11,162 bases of DNA from CAZYXZ01 sp964651395. GTDB lineage: Bacteria; Actinomycetota; Actinomycetes; BP-191. Below, one piece after another: positions 1-8,140 of this stretch. The stretch spans positions 1 to 11,162 of the forward strand of contig CAZYXZ010000090.1 in NCBI GenBank assembly GCA_964651395.1, given 5' to 3'. Position numbers and translations under genes: made by a program. The notes beneath the pieces were generated by a model, which was not told the origin of the DNA, ran no database searches, and saw only the letters and a program-made list of their open reading frames with translations. Each line of letters starts with the position of its first letter. Position 1 is the first letter of the stretch.

Positions 1-780
1 CACGCCGAGCACGACGGCGACGAGCGCGATGATGAACGCGACCATGGACGCGCTGGTGGCGCCGATGTCACGGACCAGCCCGTGGTAGAGCACGAACGCG
101 ATCCCGCTGCCCACCCCGCCGAGCACCAGGACCGCGGCGACCACGCCGGGCGTCAGGTGCATGGGCTGGCGCGCCAGGAACGGGGCGATCAGCACGACGA
201 CCACCGCTGACGACGTCAGCTGGCAGACCGACACCGACAGCGGCGGCAGTCCGCGCTTCGCGAGGTTGCGTCGCGTGTAGTTGAAACCGACGCCGTACGA
301 CGCGCTGGCCGCCAGGCAGGCCAGCTGGCCGGACAGCGCGTTGCTCCCGACGCCGTTCCACGGGGAGATCAGCACCAGGACGCCCGCCATGCCGAGGAAC
401 AGGCCGGCCACCCGGGTCAGCGTCGGTCGCTCCTCGGGCAGCGCGACCAGCGCGACCAGGAGCGTCATGAGCGGCGTGGTGGCGTTGTAGACCCCGGCGA
501 CGCCGGAGCTCACGCGCTCCTCGCCCCACGAGAAGAGGAAGAACGGCACCAGGTTCGCGACGATGCCGATGAAGGCCGCGTGCGCCCAGACGACCGGGTC
601 GCGCACGACCGGCTGCCGGCGTACGAGGGTCAGCGCCCAGAGCACCGCAGCCCCGCCGAGCACGCGGCCGGCGACGATCTGGGTCGGAGACAGGCCTTCC
701 AATGCGATGCGGATCAGGTAGAAACTCGTGCCCCATATCCCGCCGAGGAGCAGCAGGCGGGCAGGTGCGGATCGCGTCAT
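1..780 (-). CDS. EamA/DMT-family membrane transporter, partial (C-terminus beyond window)
   Basis: The minus strand is open from an ATG at 780 to the window edge, giving 260 codons with no stop. The product is almost entirely hydrophobic helices. It starts MTRSAPARLLLLGGIWGTSF, matching the first helix of EamA (drug/metabolite exporter) proteins. The first EamA repeat spans roughly residues 8-138 and contains the typical GVYNATTPLMTLL stretch after helix 3. A second repeat starts near residue 148 (LSGQLACLAASASYGVGF) and ends with GATSASMVAFIIALVAVVLG. Such proteins have ten helices and about 290-310 residues, so only some 30-45 residues are missing. They export small metabolites; the substrate cannot be read from sequence. 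The usual proline in the last motif is replaced by alanine. The family call is firm, the substrate unknown. Confidence 0.9.
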   Translation of the reverse strand, partial: MTRSAPARLLLLGGIWGTSFYLIRIALEGLSPTQIVAGRVLGGAAVLWALTLVRRQPVVRDPVVWAHAAFIGIVANLVPFFLFSWGEERVSSGVAGVYNATTPLMTLLVALVALPEERPTLTRVAGLFLGMAGVLVLISPWNGVGSNALSGQLACLAASASYGVGFNYTRRNLAKRGLPPLSVSVCQLTSSAVVVVLIAPFLARQPMHLTPGVVAAVLVLGGVGSGIAFVLYHGLVRDIGATSASMVAFIIALVAVVLGV

Positions 781-781
781 C

Positions 782-787
782 GGAGAA
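782..787 (+). promoter_or_regulatory. Ribosome binding site supporting the hydrolase start at 798
   Basis: GGAGAA ends 10 bases before the ATG at 798, a slightly long but workable spacing. It lies in the 17-base gap between the two divergent start codons, so the hydrolase promoter would have to lie inside the transporter coding region. Confidence 0.45.
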
Positions 788-790
788 CAG

Positions 791-796
791 ACCCTA
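791..796 (-). promoter_or_regulatory. Candidate -10 box of the DMT transporter gene
   Basis: On the minus strand the hexamer TAGGGT fits the actinobacterial TANNNT -10 pattern and ends 10 bases before the transporter ATG. Transcription would start about 3-4 bases before the start codon, giving an almost leaderless mRNA. No -35 or Shine-Dalgarno is evident. The hexamer abuts the start codon of the divergent hydrolase gene. Confidence 0.35.
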
Positions 797-797
797 A

Positions 798-2540
798 ATG
801 CGGCAAGCCCAGCAGCGCGTGCGGTTATTGCTGTCGCTCGCCGTCCTGCTGGCTCTCGGCCCGGCCACGCTCGGCCGCGCCGCACCGGCCGACGCCACCG
901 CGCGGGGTCGCTACGCGGTCACGCACATCGAGTACGACGCCGGCCTGACCCTGCTCGGCCCGGAGACCCAGGGCGCCGGGCACGCGGCCAGCCAACCGGT
1001 CCCGGCGCAGCTGCACGGGTCGGTCCACCTGCCGAGCTCCGCGCGCGGGCGCCTGCCGGTCGTGGTGCTGCTGCACGGCCGCGCCGGGGCGTGCTCCGTG
1101 GTCGGCACGGAGACCGTCGGCTACCCCTGTCCGGAGGCGGTGCTCGTCCGGCCCGTGCGCTCCTACGCCGGCTTCGACTACCTCGCCTCGAACCTCGCCT
1201 CCCACGGCTACCTCGTGCTCTCCGTCGATGCCAACGGGGTGAACAGCTACGACGCCTTCAACCCGGACGGCGGCACGCTCGCGCGGGCACAGCTGATCAG
1301 CCGCTCGCTCGACCTGCTCGCGAAGTGGGACATCAGCAGCGGCCCGGGCGCGGTGGGACAGCGACTGCTGCGCAAGGTCGACCTGCGCCGTATCGGCCTG
1401 CTCGGCCACTCGCGCGGCGGCGAGGCGGCCGCGTACTGGCTGGCCTACAACCGGACGCGCAGCGACGGCCCGCGCTACCGGGTCGGGGCCGTGCTCTCGC
1501 TCGCCCCGACCGACATCACCGGGCAGCTGGTCGCCGGCGTACCGCTGGCCGTCGTCCTGCCGCTCTGCGACGGCGTGGTCACCGACCTCCAGGGCGCGCG
1601 CGTGTACGAGCGCAGCAAGTACGCCGACCCCGCCGACCGGGCTCCGAAGTACCAGTTCGCCGTCGAAGGCGCGAACCACAACTGGTTCAACAGCGAGTGG
1701 GGCGACGACGACGCGGCCGAACGCGCGGACGCGGCGTGCAACCCGTCGCACGGCCGCGGCCTGCACCTGACGAGGACGCACCAGCAGCGCGCGTTCCTCG
1801 CTCTCGCAGGCGCGTTCCTGCGTCGCCACGTCGGCGGCGAGAGGGCCTTCGACGCGGCGCTGACCGGACGTGTGCCGTGGACCTCGGCCTGCGCGCCCGG
1901 CCTGCCGATGCCGTGCCGCGACCTGCTGCGGACGTCGTACCAGCCGCCGGCCGCGCAGCGGCACACCGTGGTGCGCCCGCTCGGCACCACGGTCACCTCG
2001 GACCGCGGCCCGATCACCGCGACCCGGTTCATCGAGTACCGCTACTGCGACGACTCGTCCTCCTCCGGCCCGCCCTGCCCGGAACGGGGCGACCTCGAGT
2101 ACCAGGACCGCGGCGGCCGCTCCCACGGACCCCAGCTGTCCGTCCGCTGGGAGGGCCTGCAGCGGCTGCGCCTGCAGTCGGGCAGCCCGGTCGACGTGCG
2201 CCGCTACGCGGCGCTCGTCCTGCGGAGCGCGGTGAACTTCAGCTTCCCGGTGAACCCGGTGAGCAACGGTGTGCAGCCGCGCAGCGCCACCCAGGACTTC
2301 CTCGTGACGCTCACCGACTCCCGCGGCCGGTCGCAGACGACGACCGCCGCGCGCTGGACGACCGCACTCACCCCGCCGGTCGGCGACAACGTGCGCAACC
2401 AGGTGCTGGCCGACGTCCGAGTGCCGGTGAGCGCCTTCCGGCGCATCGACCTGTCGCGGGTCACGTCGGTGACGCTGACCTTCGGCACGCGCCGCCGCAC
2501 CGGCTGGATCCAGCTGGCCGACATCGCGTTCGCGTCGTGA
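798..2540 (+). CDS. Secreted alpha/beta hydrolase with C-terminal beta-rich domain
   Basis: 580 residues. A Sec-type signal peptide is visible: a basic N-terminus, a leucine-rich core at about 10-21, and likely cleavage near 29-31. The hydrolase core runs from about 70 to 355. It has the oxyanion-loop motif VVLLHGR (HG at 93-94), the nucleophile elbow GHSRGGE (Ser205), an acid loop CDGVVTDLQG (Asp258 or Asp263) and the His motif GANHNWFN (His294). This complete triad suggests an active esterase/lipase-like enzyme; the substrate is unknown. Residues about 380-580 form a second, beta-rich region ending in RIDLSRVTSVTLTFG and WIQLADIAF, a pattern of jelly-roll or carbohydrate-binding-like modules. 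Several cysteines (for example 99 and 111) could form disulfides outside the cell. Its stop overlaps the next gene by four bases, suggesting translational coupling. Confidence 0.88.
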   Translation: MRQAQQRVRLLLSLAVLLALGPATLGRAAPADATARGRYAVTHIEYDAGLTLLGPETQGAGHAASQPVPAQLHGSVHLPSSARGRLPVVVLLHGRAGACSVVGTETVGYPCPEAVLVRPVRSYAGFDYLASNLASHGYLVLSVDANGVNSYDAFNPDGGTLARAQLISRSLDLLAKWDISSGPGAVGQRLLRKVDLRRIGLLGHSRGGEAAAYWLAYNRTRSDGPRYRVGAVLSLAPTDITGQLVAGVPLAVVLPLCDGVVTDLQGARVYERSKYADPADRAPKYQFAVEGANHNWFNSEWGDDDAAERADAACNPSHGRGLHLTRTHQQRAFLALAGAFLRRHVGGERAFDAALTGRVPWTSACAPGLPMPCRDLLRTSYQPPAAQRHTVVRPLGTTVTSDRGPITATRFIEYRYCDDSSSSGPPCPERGDLEYQDRGGRSHGPQLSVRWEGLQRLRLQSGSPVDVRRYAALVLRSAVNFSFPVNPVSNGVQPRSATQDFLVTLTDSRGRSQTTTAARWTTALTPPVGDNVRNQVLADVRVPVSAFRRIDLSRVTSVTLTFGTRRRTGWIQLADIAFAS

Positions 2541-3004
2541 CGGCGGTCACCGTCGTCCGCGCCGACCTGGCGGAGCCGGTCGAGGTGATCCGCGCCATCG
2601 AGCTGGCCGGCAAGCGCGGCTTCACCACGATGGAGCCGGCCGAGGTAGCCGGCTTCCGGCCGATCGAGGGCCTCGACATCCCGGACGCGCCGTCGTACGA
2701 GCTGCTCGACGTCGACGCCGGAGCGGAGTTCTTCAACGTGCCGCCGAAGGAGGCGCTCCCGCGCATCCTCGCCGCCGGCCGCTCACCGCTGACGCTGGAG
2801 GAGGGCCTCGCGCTCGTCGCGGCGCAGCCGGACGTGCTGCGGACCGAGGGTTGCTTCTCCATGCTCGGCTCGCGCTGCGGCGACAAGCGCGTGACGGCGC
2901 TCTGGGTCAAGAGCGGGGGTCAGCCCCGCCTCGGCTGGTGCTGGGAGGGCGCGCCCCACACCTGGCTCGGCGCCGCCTCCTGCGCGGGGCGCAAGCCTCT
3001 CTAG
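2537..3004 (+). CDS. DUF5701-like protein, short N-terminus
   Basis: 155 residues from a GTG at 2537 that overlaps the hydrolase TGA as GTGA. The sequence matches what I remember of DUF5701, an uncharacterised, mostly actinobacterial family. Shared features are the YELLDVDAG motif (about residue 55), GRSPLTLEEGLALV (about 82-95), a Cys-containing CFSMLGSRCGD block (about 108-118), and the C-terminal block LGWCWEGAPHTWLG followed by CAGR. Members I recall are about 200-220 residues with an N-terminal helical segment of some 45 residues that is absent here. In this frame the upstream sequence lies within the hydrolase gene. The conserved C, W and H residues suggest a binding or catalytic site, but no function is known. 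The protein has no signal peptide or membrane segment, so it is probably cytoplasmic. A hairpin terminator starts two bases after its stop. Confidence 0.72.
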   Translation: MTAVTVVRADLAEPVEVIRAIELAGKRGFTTMEPAEVAGFRPIEGLDIPDAPSYELLDVDAGAEFFNVPPKEALPRILAAGRSPLTLEEGLALVAAQPDVLRTEGCFSMLGSRCGDKRVTALWVKSGGQPRLGWCWEGAPHTWLGAASCAGRKPL

Positions 3005-3005
3005 A

Positions 3006-3054
3006 CCGTTGAGATGAGCGTTTCAGCCGGTGGCTGAAACGCTCATCTCAACGG
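3006..3054. terminator. Perfect 23-bp hairpin, bidirectional terminator candidate (copy 1)
   Basis: The left arm, 3006-3028, begins CCGTTGAGATGAG and ends TTTCAGCC. The right arm, 3032-3054, is its exact reverse complement, and the loop is GGT (3029-3031). It fills the whole gap between the convergent DUF5701-like gene (stop 3002-3004) and ettA (stop 3056-3058), so it can stop transcription from both sides. There is no T-tract, which is common for actinobacterial terminators. The stem is nearly the same as that of the hairpin at 6700-6908. Confidence 0.85.
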
Positions 3055-3055
3055 G

Positions 3056-4726
<1,671 letters not shown>

Positions 4727-4732
4727 TGGGGC

Positions 4733-4738
4733 AGCCTA
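4733..4738 (-). promoter_or_regulatory. Candidate -10 box of ettA (leaderless)
   Basis: Read on the minus strand, TAGGCT (TANNNT) is followed by six bases and then the ettA ATG. No Shine-Dalgarno is present, so transcription probably starts at the A of the start codon. No convincing -35 is seen. Confidence 0.5.
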
Positions 4739-4827
4739 ACGGCGACTTCGGGACACGCCGCACCATGTACCCGGCTTGGGCCGGACCCGGTGGTGGAATA
4801 GGCCTGGAAGCAGCCCAGCCCTTCCCC

Positions 4828-4833
4828 TGGAGG
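4828..4833 (+). promoter_or_regulatory. Strong ribosome binding site fixing the GTG start at 4842
   Basis: TGGAGG is followed by eight bases and GTG. This decides in favour of GTG 4842 over the longer reading frame that begins at TTG 4776. The chosen start also places the hydrophobic signal segment at the N-terminus. Confidence 0.75.
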
Positions 4834-4841
4834 TTCGTCGC

Positions 4842-5258
4842 GTGCCGTCCCGACGGTTGATCGTCGTCCTGGCCGTGCTGGTCGTCGGCACGTTCTCGCT
4901 GGGCCTGGGGGCCGCGCTGGACCGCCGCGCCGACAACGACCGGGCGCGGACCGTCAACGAGCCGGGTCTCCAGCCCACCGACTCCCCCACACCCGAAGTC
5001 CCGAGTGACCCGAGCGACACGCCGACGCCGGAGCCCACGGACAGCCCGAGCGACCTGCCCAGCGAGACCCCGAGCGAGACCCCGACCGACACGCCGACGG
5101 ACACGCCGACCTCCGTGCCGAGCCCGGACATCACAGTGATCGCCGAGCCGCCGGTACCGCAGATGCCCAACACCGGGGCCGACCCCCTCACGGGCCTGTT
5201 CGCCCTGGCCCTGGTCGGGACCGCGGTCGTCGTACGCCGGGTCCACACGGTCCTGTAG
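4842..5258 (+). CDS. Small Pro/Thr/Ser/Asp-rich surface protein with MPNTG sorting-like tail
   Basis: 138 residues. A basic N-terminus with a hydrophobic segment (about 5-26) serves as signal peptide or anchor. A disordered acidic stalk follows at about 44-96, made of short repeats such as SETP and TDTP. The end has the layout of a sortase sorting signal: MPNTG at 108-112, a hydrophobic helix at about 116-131, then RR. The usual first residue is Leu, but PNTG followed by helix and basic tail is otherwise canonical. It is therefore probably linked to the cell wall, or else held in the membrane at both ends. There is no folded domain, so it may be a spacer or surface-exposed stalk. No sortase gene is in the window. 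The reading frame is clear, the function unknown. The exported 461-residue protein lies 48 bases downstream on the same strand. Confidence 0.8.
   Translation: MPSRRLIVVLAVLVVGTFSLGLGAALDRRADNDRARTVNEPGLQPTDSPTPEVPSDPSDTPTPEPTDSPSDLPSETPSETPTDTPTDTPTSVPSPDITVIAEPPVPQMPNTGADPLTGLFALALVGTAVVVRRVHTVL
5061..5111 (+). repeat. 12-base tandem repeats encoding SETP and TDTP
   Basis: AGCGAGACCCCG occurs twice in tandem (5061-5072, 5073-5084). The 12-mer GACACGCCGAC(G/C) also occurs twice in tandem (5088-5099, 5100-5111). Both are in frame with the stalk of the MPNTG protein, so unit gain or loss would change stalk length without breaking the frame. Confidence 0.8.
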
Positions 5259-5291
5259 CCGCACCGCCCACTGGCGCGGAGCCGCACCGCC
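5257..5291 (+). repeat. 12-base direct repeat between two genes
   Basis: AGCCGCACCGCC occurs at 5257-5268 (overlapping the stop of the MPNTG protein) and again at 5280-5291, with starts 23 bases apart. The second copy ends just before the candidate -10 box of the next gene. It could be an operator or a chance duplication. Confidence 0.45.
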
Positions 5292-5295
5292 TGGT

Positions 5296-5301
5296 TACTT
5301 T
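5296..5301 (+). promoter_or_regulatory. Candidate -10 box of the 461-residue gene (leaderless)
   Basis: TACTTT (TANNNT) is followed by five bases and the ATG at 5307. There is no Shine-Dalgarno in the 15 bases before the ATG, which suggests that transcription starts at or next to the start codon. Confidence 0.45.
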
Positions 5302-5306
5302 CGCGC

Positions 5307-6692
5307 ATGCCCTCCGGACGCTGGCGCCTCGCCGGCATCGTCGTGGTCGCCGTCTGCCTCGCGGCGCCGACCGCCGGGCAGACCGCCGTACCGGACCGGC
5401 CGGCCGACGCGATCGCCGCGCTGTCCCTCGGGGACGGCACCCGCAAGCTCCCCGGCACGGTCGCCCCCGACGACCGCGCGCTGCGTTCCGTGCTGCGCCG
5501 CTCCAACCGGCGCTCGATGGGCCAGTGGTGGGCGGAGGCGACCGGCGGGTCCGGCCTGCCGCCCGTCGCCGGCCGGCACGTCCTGAGCTACCTGCAGGTG
5601 TCGTCGTACGCGATGACGGCGTACTCGATGGCGACGTCGCTGGCGACCGGCGCCTACGACCCGGCGGGCGCCGGGGTGAGCCGGCAGGAAGCCCTGGACC
5701 GCACCCGCGACATCGTCGTGGCGCTGGCCTCGACGCATCATTCGGTGAAGCCGGACGGCTGGGGCCCGACCTGGCAGTCGGCGCTGTGGTCCTCGCTCGG
5801 CGGCACCGCCGCCTGGCTGATCGCGCCGAGCCTCAACCCCGTCGAGCAGGCGCTGGTCGACCGCATGCTGCTCGCCGAGGCGGAGGCGACGCTGCTGCGG
5901 CCGATCCACTACTACCGCAACCGGGCCGGCAAGATCCTCACGCCCGGTGACACGGGCGCGGAGGAGCTGGCCTGGGACGCGCAGCTGCTGCACCTGGTCA
6001 GCGAGCTCTTCCCGGACAACCCGCAGCGCGCGCAGTGGCAGGACGCGGCGTACCGGCGCATGGTCGGCGCGTACGCGCGCCCGCCGGACACCGGCCGGCC
6101 GATGAAGCTGCACGGCAAGCGGGTCGGCGACTGGCTCGGCGGGACCAACGCCGAGCACAACGCGATGGTCGTCAACCACGGCCGGCTCTACCCCGACTAC
6201 TCGACCTGCATCGTGCACAACCTGTTCGCGGTCCCGATCTCGGCGCTGCTCGACCGGCCGGCGCCGATGGCCGCGCGGTTCAACGCCGACCTGGTCTACG
6301 GCGCGCTGTCGACGGTGGACTTCGACCCGTCGCACTTCCGCCGGCCGGGCGGCACGGCGTACCGGAAGGGCAGCGGCGCCATCTACTACGCGCAGGGCGC
6401 CGACTGGGGCGAGACGCGGCAGATGGCCTTCGCCGCGCTCGACTCCATCGCCGGCTCGCTCGACCTGGACACGATGTCGAAGGGCTCCGGCGAGTACTGG
6501 GAGGCACTGCACATCCAGGTCGTGCGCGACATGCAGGGCCGCTTCACGACCGGGCAGACCTACGGCAAGGGCGACGGCGACAACTACCCGCTGCGCGAGG
6601 AGTGGATCGGCATGCAGTCCGCCTTCGCCTACCTCACCGAGTACGTCGCCGTGAACGACCTGGTCCGCTGGCACAACGCCCCGCCCAGCTAG
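5307..6692 (+). CDS. Exported protein of unknown function, probably alpha-helical
   Basis: 461 residues. The N-terminus has a Sec signal peptide: basic start, hydrophobic core at about 8-20, likely cleavage around 24-28. The mature part is rich in aromatic and charged residues and reads as a helical protein. Conserved-looking blocks are WGPTWQSALW (152-161), ELAWDAQLLHLVSELFPDNP (220-239), NAEHNAMVVNHGRLYPDY (281-298) and EEWIGMQSAFAYLTEYV near the end. The Asn/His/Tyr/Asp cluster around 281-298 could be an active or sugar-binding site. The overall pattern recalls alpha/alpha-toroid carbohydrate enzymes (heparinase II/III-like or glycoside hydrolase), but I cannot assign a family and give no enzyme name. 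It follows the MPNTG protein by 48 bases on the same strand but has its own candidate promoter. The stop is eight bases before the damaged hairpin terminator. Confidence 0.8.
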   Translation: MPSGRWRLAGIVVVAVCLAAPTAGQTAVPDRPADAIAALSLGDGTRKLPGTVAPDDRALRSVLRRSNRRSMGQWWAEATGGSGLPPVAGRHVLSYLQVSSYAMTAYSMATSLATGAYDPAGAGVSRQEALDRTRDIVVALASTHHSVKPDGWGPTWQSALWSSLGGTAAWLIAPSLNPVEQALVDRMLLAEAEATLLRPIHYYRNRAGKILTPGDTGAEELAWDAQLLHLVSELFPDNPQRAQWQDAAYRRMVGAYARPPDTGRPMKLHGKRVGDWLGGTNAEHNAMVVNHGRLYPDYSTCIVHNLFAVPISALLDRPAPMAARFNADLVYGALSTVDFDPSHFRRPGGTAYRKGSGAIYYAQGADWGETRQMAFAALDSIAGSLDLDTMSKGSGEYWEALHIQVVRDMQGRFTTGQTYGKGDGDNYPLREEWIGMQSAFAYLTEYVAVNDLVRWHNAPPS

Positions 6693-6725
6693 TCCAAAAC
6701 CGTTGAGGTGGGGGGTTCAGCCGGC

Positions 6726-6886
6726 GCGGAAACTCCCCCCGCAACGGGTTTGGGTGGCCAGGCTCCCCCCGCCGCACAGCCGCCGCGCNNNNNNNNNNGG
6801 GGGGGGGGGCCCCGGGGGGGGGGGGGGGGGGCCACACCCCCCCGCCCCGCTAGTCAAAACCGGTTGGGGGGGGTGTTACAGGGGCC
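6726..6886. other. Probable assembly artefact: degraded overlapping contig ends around a gap
   Basis: Bases 6726-6788 align without gaps to 6887-6949 (about 50 of 63 identical). The bases from roughly 6832 to 6886 align without gaps to 6671-6725. Both use the same offset of 161. Most differences are changes to G or C or extensions of homopolymers, as in poor-quality read ends. No gene should be called here, and the real sequence probably runs from 6725 straight to 6887. Confidence 0.85.
6789..6798. other. Scaffold gap (10 Ns)
   Basis: Ten Ns of arbitrary length, followed by a G-dominated low-complexity run to about 6831 that is not credible as genomic sequence. Short reading frames crossing it were ignored. 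Confidence 0.97.
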
Positions 6887-6901
6887 GCTGAAACTCCCAC
6901 C

Positions 6902-8116
6902 TCAACGGTTTTGGGTGCCGAGGAGCCGCCAGCCGCTCAGCAGCAGCGCGCAGCAGATCAGTGCGAGGCCGACCGTGCGTGGGCCTCGCAGACCTACGGT
7001 CGCGGCACCGGCGGCGGTCGCGACGACGCCGAGCACTGCGCGGGCTCGGCTAGGGCTGCCGGCACGACGACCCGGTGACAGCCGCGCTGTTCCGACGACG
7101 AAGCCGAGGGTCAGGGTCAGCACGACCAGCCACCACACCGGCCGGGTCGCCCACCACAGACCGGTGAGCCGCTCCGGCACCGGCAGGCCGGCCGAGATCA
7201 CCGCGGCGCACAGCGCCAGCGCGGTGAGGTGCCACACGTAGACGCCCACCGCGGCCTCGCCGGCGCTGTCCCAGAGCCGGCGCCACCGACGGCCGGCCCG
7301 GTCGAGCGCCGGCGCGAGCAGCATCAGCAGCCCGACCTGCGCCACCGCGGCAACGGCGGTGTAGAGCGTCGGCGGCGTGGTGTTGGACCGCCGTCCGGGG
7401 ATCGCGTCGATCAGGCCGGGCGAGTAGTCGAACGCGGCGACGAGGACGACACACGCCGCTCCCGCACCGGCGACCAGCGCCAGGCCGGCACGTCGCTCAT
7501 CGAAGCCCGCGCCCTCCCATCGCGAGCGCCACCACGCACCCAGCGCCCACGGCGTACCCCAGGCGAGGAAGAAGCCGGGCCAGCCGACCCAGTCGAGGTC
7601 GAGACCGAAGCGCAGGAAGTCGAGGACGGCGAGGACGCCGAGCGCGCCGCCGACGACGGCCAGGACGTTGCGCTGCGCGACGCGCGCTATCGGGCCGGCC
7701 GCGGCCGCCAGCGGGACGTACGCCGCGAGGAACCACAGCGGCTGCGTGGCCACGCGCGCGCCGTCGCCGACGACGCCGGGGTCACCCGTGATGAGGTCGG
7801 TGACGACAACCGCCAATGACCAGCCGCACAGCACGACGCAGCCGACGCCGACCAGCCGCCGTACGCGGGGCGCTGTCGTCACGACCGTGCTGGTCGCGTT
7901 GGCCCAGCCGGCCGCGGCGAAGAACACCGGCATCGGCGCGAGCACCGCGAGCCAGGCCCACTGCCGCTCGAGGTCGAGCAGGTTCGCTCCGCGCAGCACG
8001 CCGTCCTCGCGGTCGATGACCGCGAGCAGCAGGTGCCCGAGTACGACGATGAATAGAGCGAGCACGCGGGCGACGTCGATCGCGTCCCGCTTCCTGCTCT
8101 CCCCCACCGATGTCAC
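6902..8116 (-). CDS. Acyltransferase-3-like integral membrane protein
   Basis: 404 residues with about ten hydrophobic helices. The N-terminus RDAIDVARVLALFIVVLGH matches the first helix of the acyltransferase 3 family (OafA/NodX type), whose conserved His (here His28) lies at the end of that helix. Another family hallmark, VYVWHLTAL, appears in the later helices. These enzymes O-acylate sugars, glycopeptides or antibiotics using cytosolic acyl-CoA; the acceptor here cannot be predicted. The start is GTG 8116, the first available after an in-frame stop. GTG 8107 is an alternative that would also keep the first helix. The last codons (Gln-Asn-Arg-stop) are encoded by the A-tract and stem of the hairpin terminator. 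It is divergent from tRNA-Arg, whose first base is 24 bases from the GTG. Confidence 0.85.
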   Translation of the reverse strand: MTSVGESRKRDAIDVARVLALFIVVLGHLLLAVIDREDGVLRGANLLDLERQWAWLAVLAPMPVFFAAAGWANATSTVVTTAPRVRRLVGVGCVVLCGWSLAVVVTDLITGDPGVVGDGARVATQPLWFLAAYVPLAAAAGPIARVAQRNVLAVVGGALGVLAVLDFLRFGLDLDWVGWPGFFLAWGTPWALGAWWRSRWEGAGFDERRAGLALVAGAGAACVVLVAAFDYSPGLIDAIPGRRSNTTPPTLYTAVAAVAQVGLLMLLAPALDRAGRRWRRLWDSAGEAAVGVYVWHLTALALCAAVISAGLPVPERLTGLWWATRPVWWLVVLTLTLGFVVGTARLSPGRRAGSPSRARAVLGVVATAAGAATVGLRGPRTVGLALICCALLLSGWRLLGTQNR

Positions 8117-8140
8117 AACGGCATGATGGCCTCAGTGCGA

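Larger units (their letters stand above)
6700..6908. terminator. Hairpin terminator copy 2, split by a mis-assembled insert
   Basis: The left arm is at 6700-6721, read as CCGTTGAGGTGG...TTCAGC. The clean right arm is at 6887-6908, GCTGAAAC...CTCAACGG. They would pair as 22 bp with only two mismatches, both looking like read errors in the left arm, once the artefact at 6726-6886 is removed. The left arm is preceded by AAAA and the right arm followed by TTTT, so both strands get a T-tract as in classic intrinsic terminators. It lies between convergent genes. The TGA of the acyltransferase (6902-6904) is inside the right arm. Confidence 0.75.

Noticed and set aside
728..2536. Long open frame on the plus strand overlapping the hydrolase in another frame and joining the DUF5701-like gene
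   Set aside because: Its upstream 600 codons are Arg/Ala/Pro/Gly-rich with no motif, a typical GC-rich shadow; the hydrolase frame has a signal peptide and complete catalytic motifs.
4776..4841. Longer N-terminus for the MPNTG protein from TTG 4776
   Set aside because: It would put 22 non-hydrophobic residues before the signal segment, and the strong TGGAGG site points to GTG 4842.
6799..6831. G-run considered as a G-quadruplex or recombination signal
   Set aside because: It is next to the gap and lines up with the 3' end of the 461-residue gene at offset 161, so it is best read as failed base calling.
6634..6891. Small reading frames across the N gap
   Set aside because: They run through Ns and poly-G/poly-C artefacts and encode only homopolymers.
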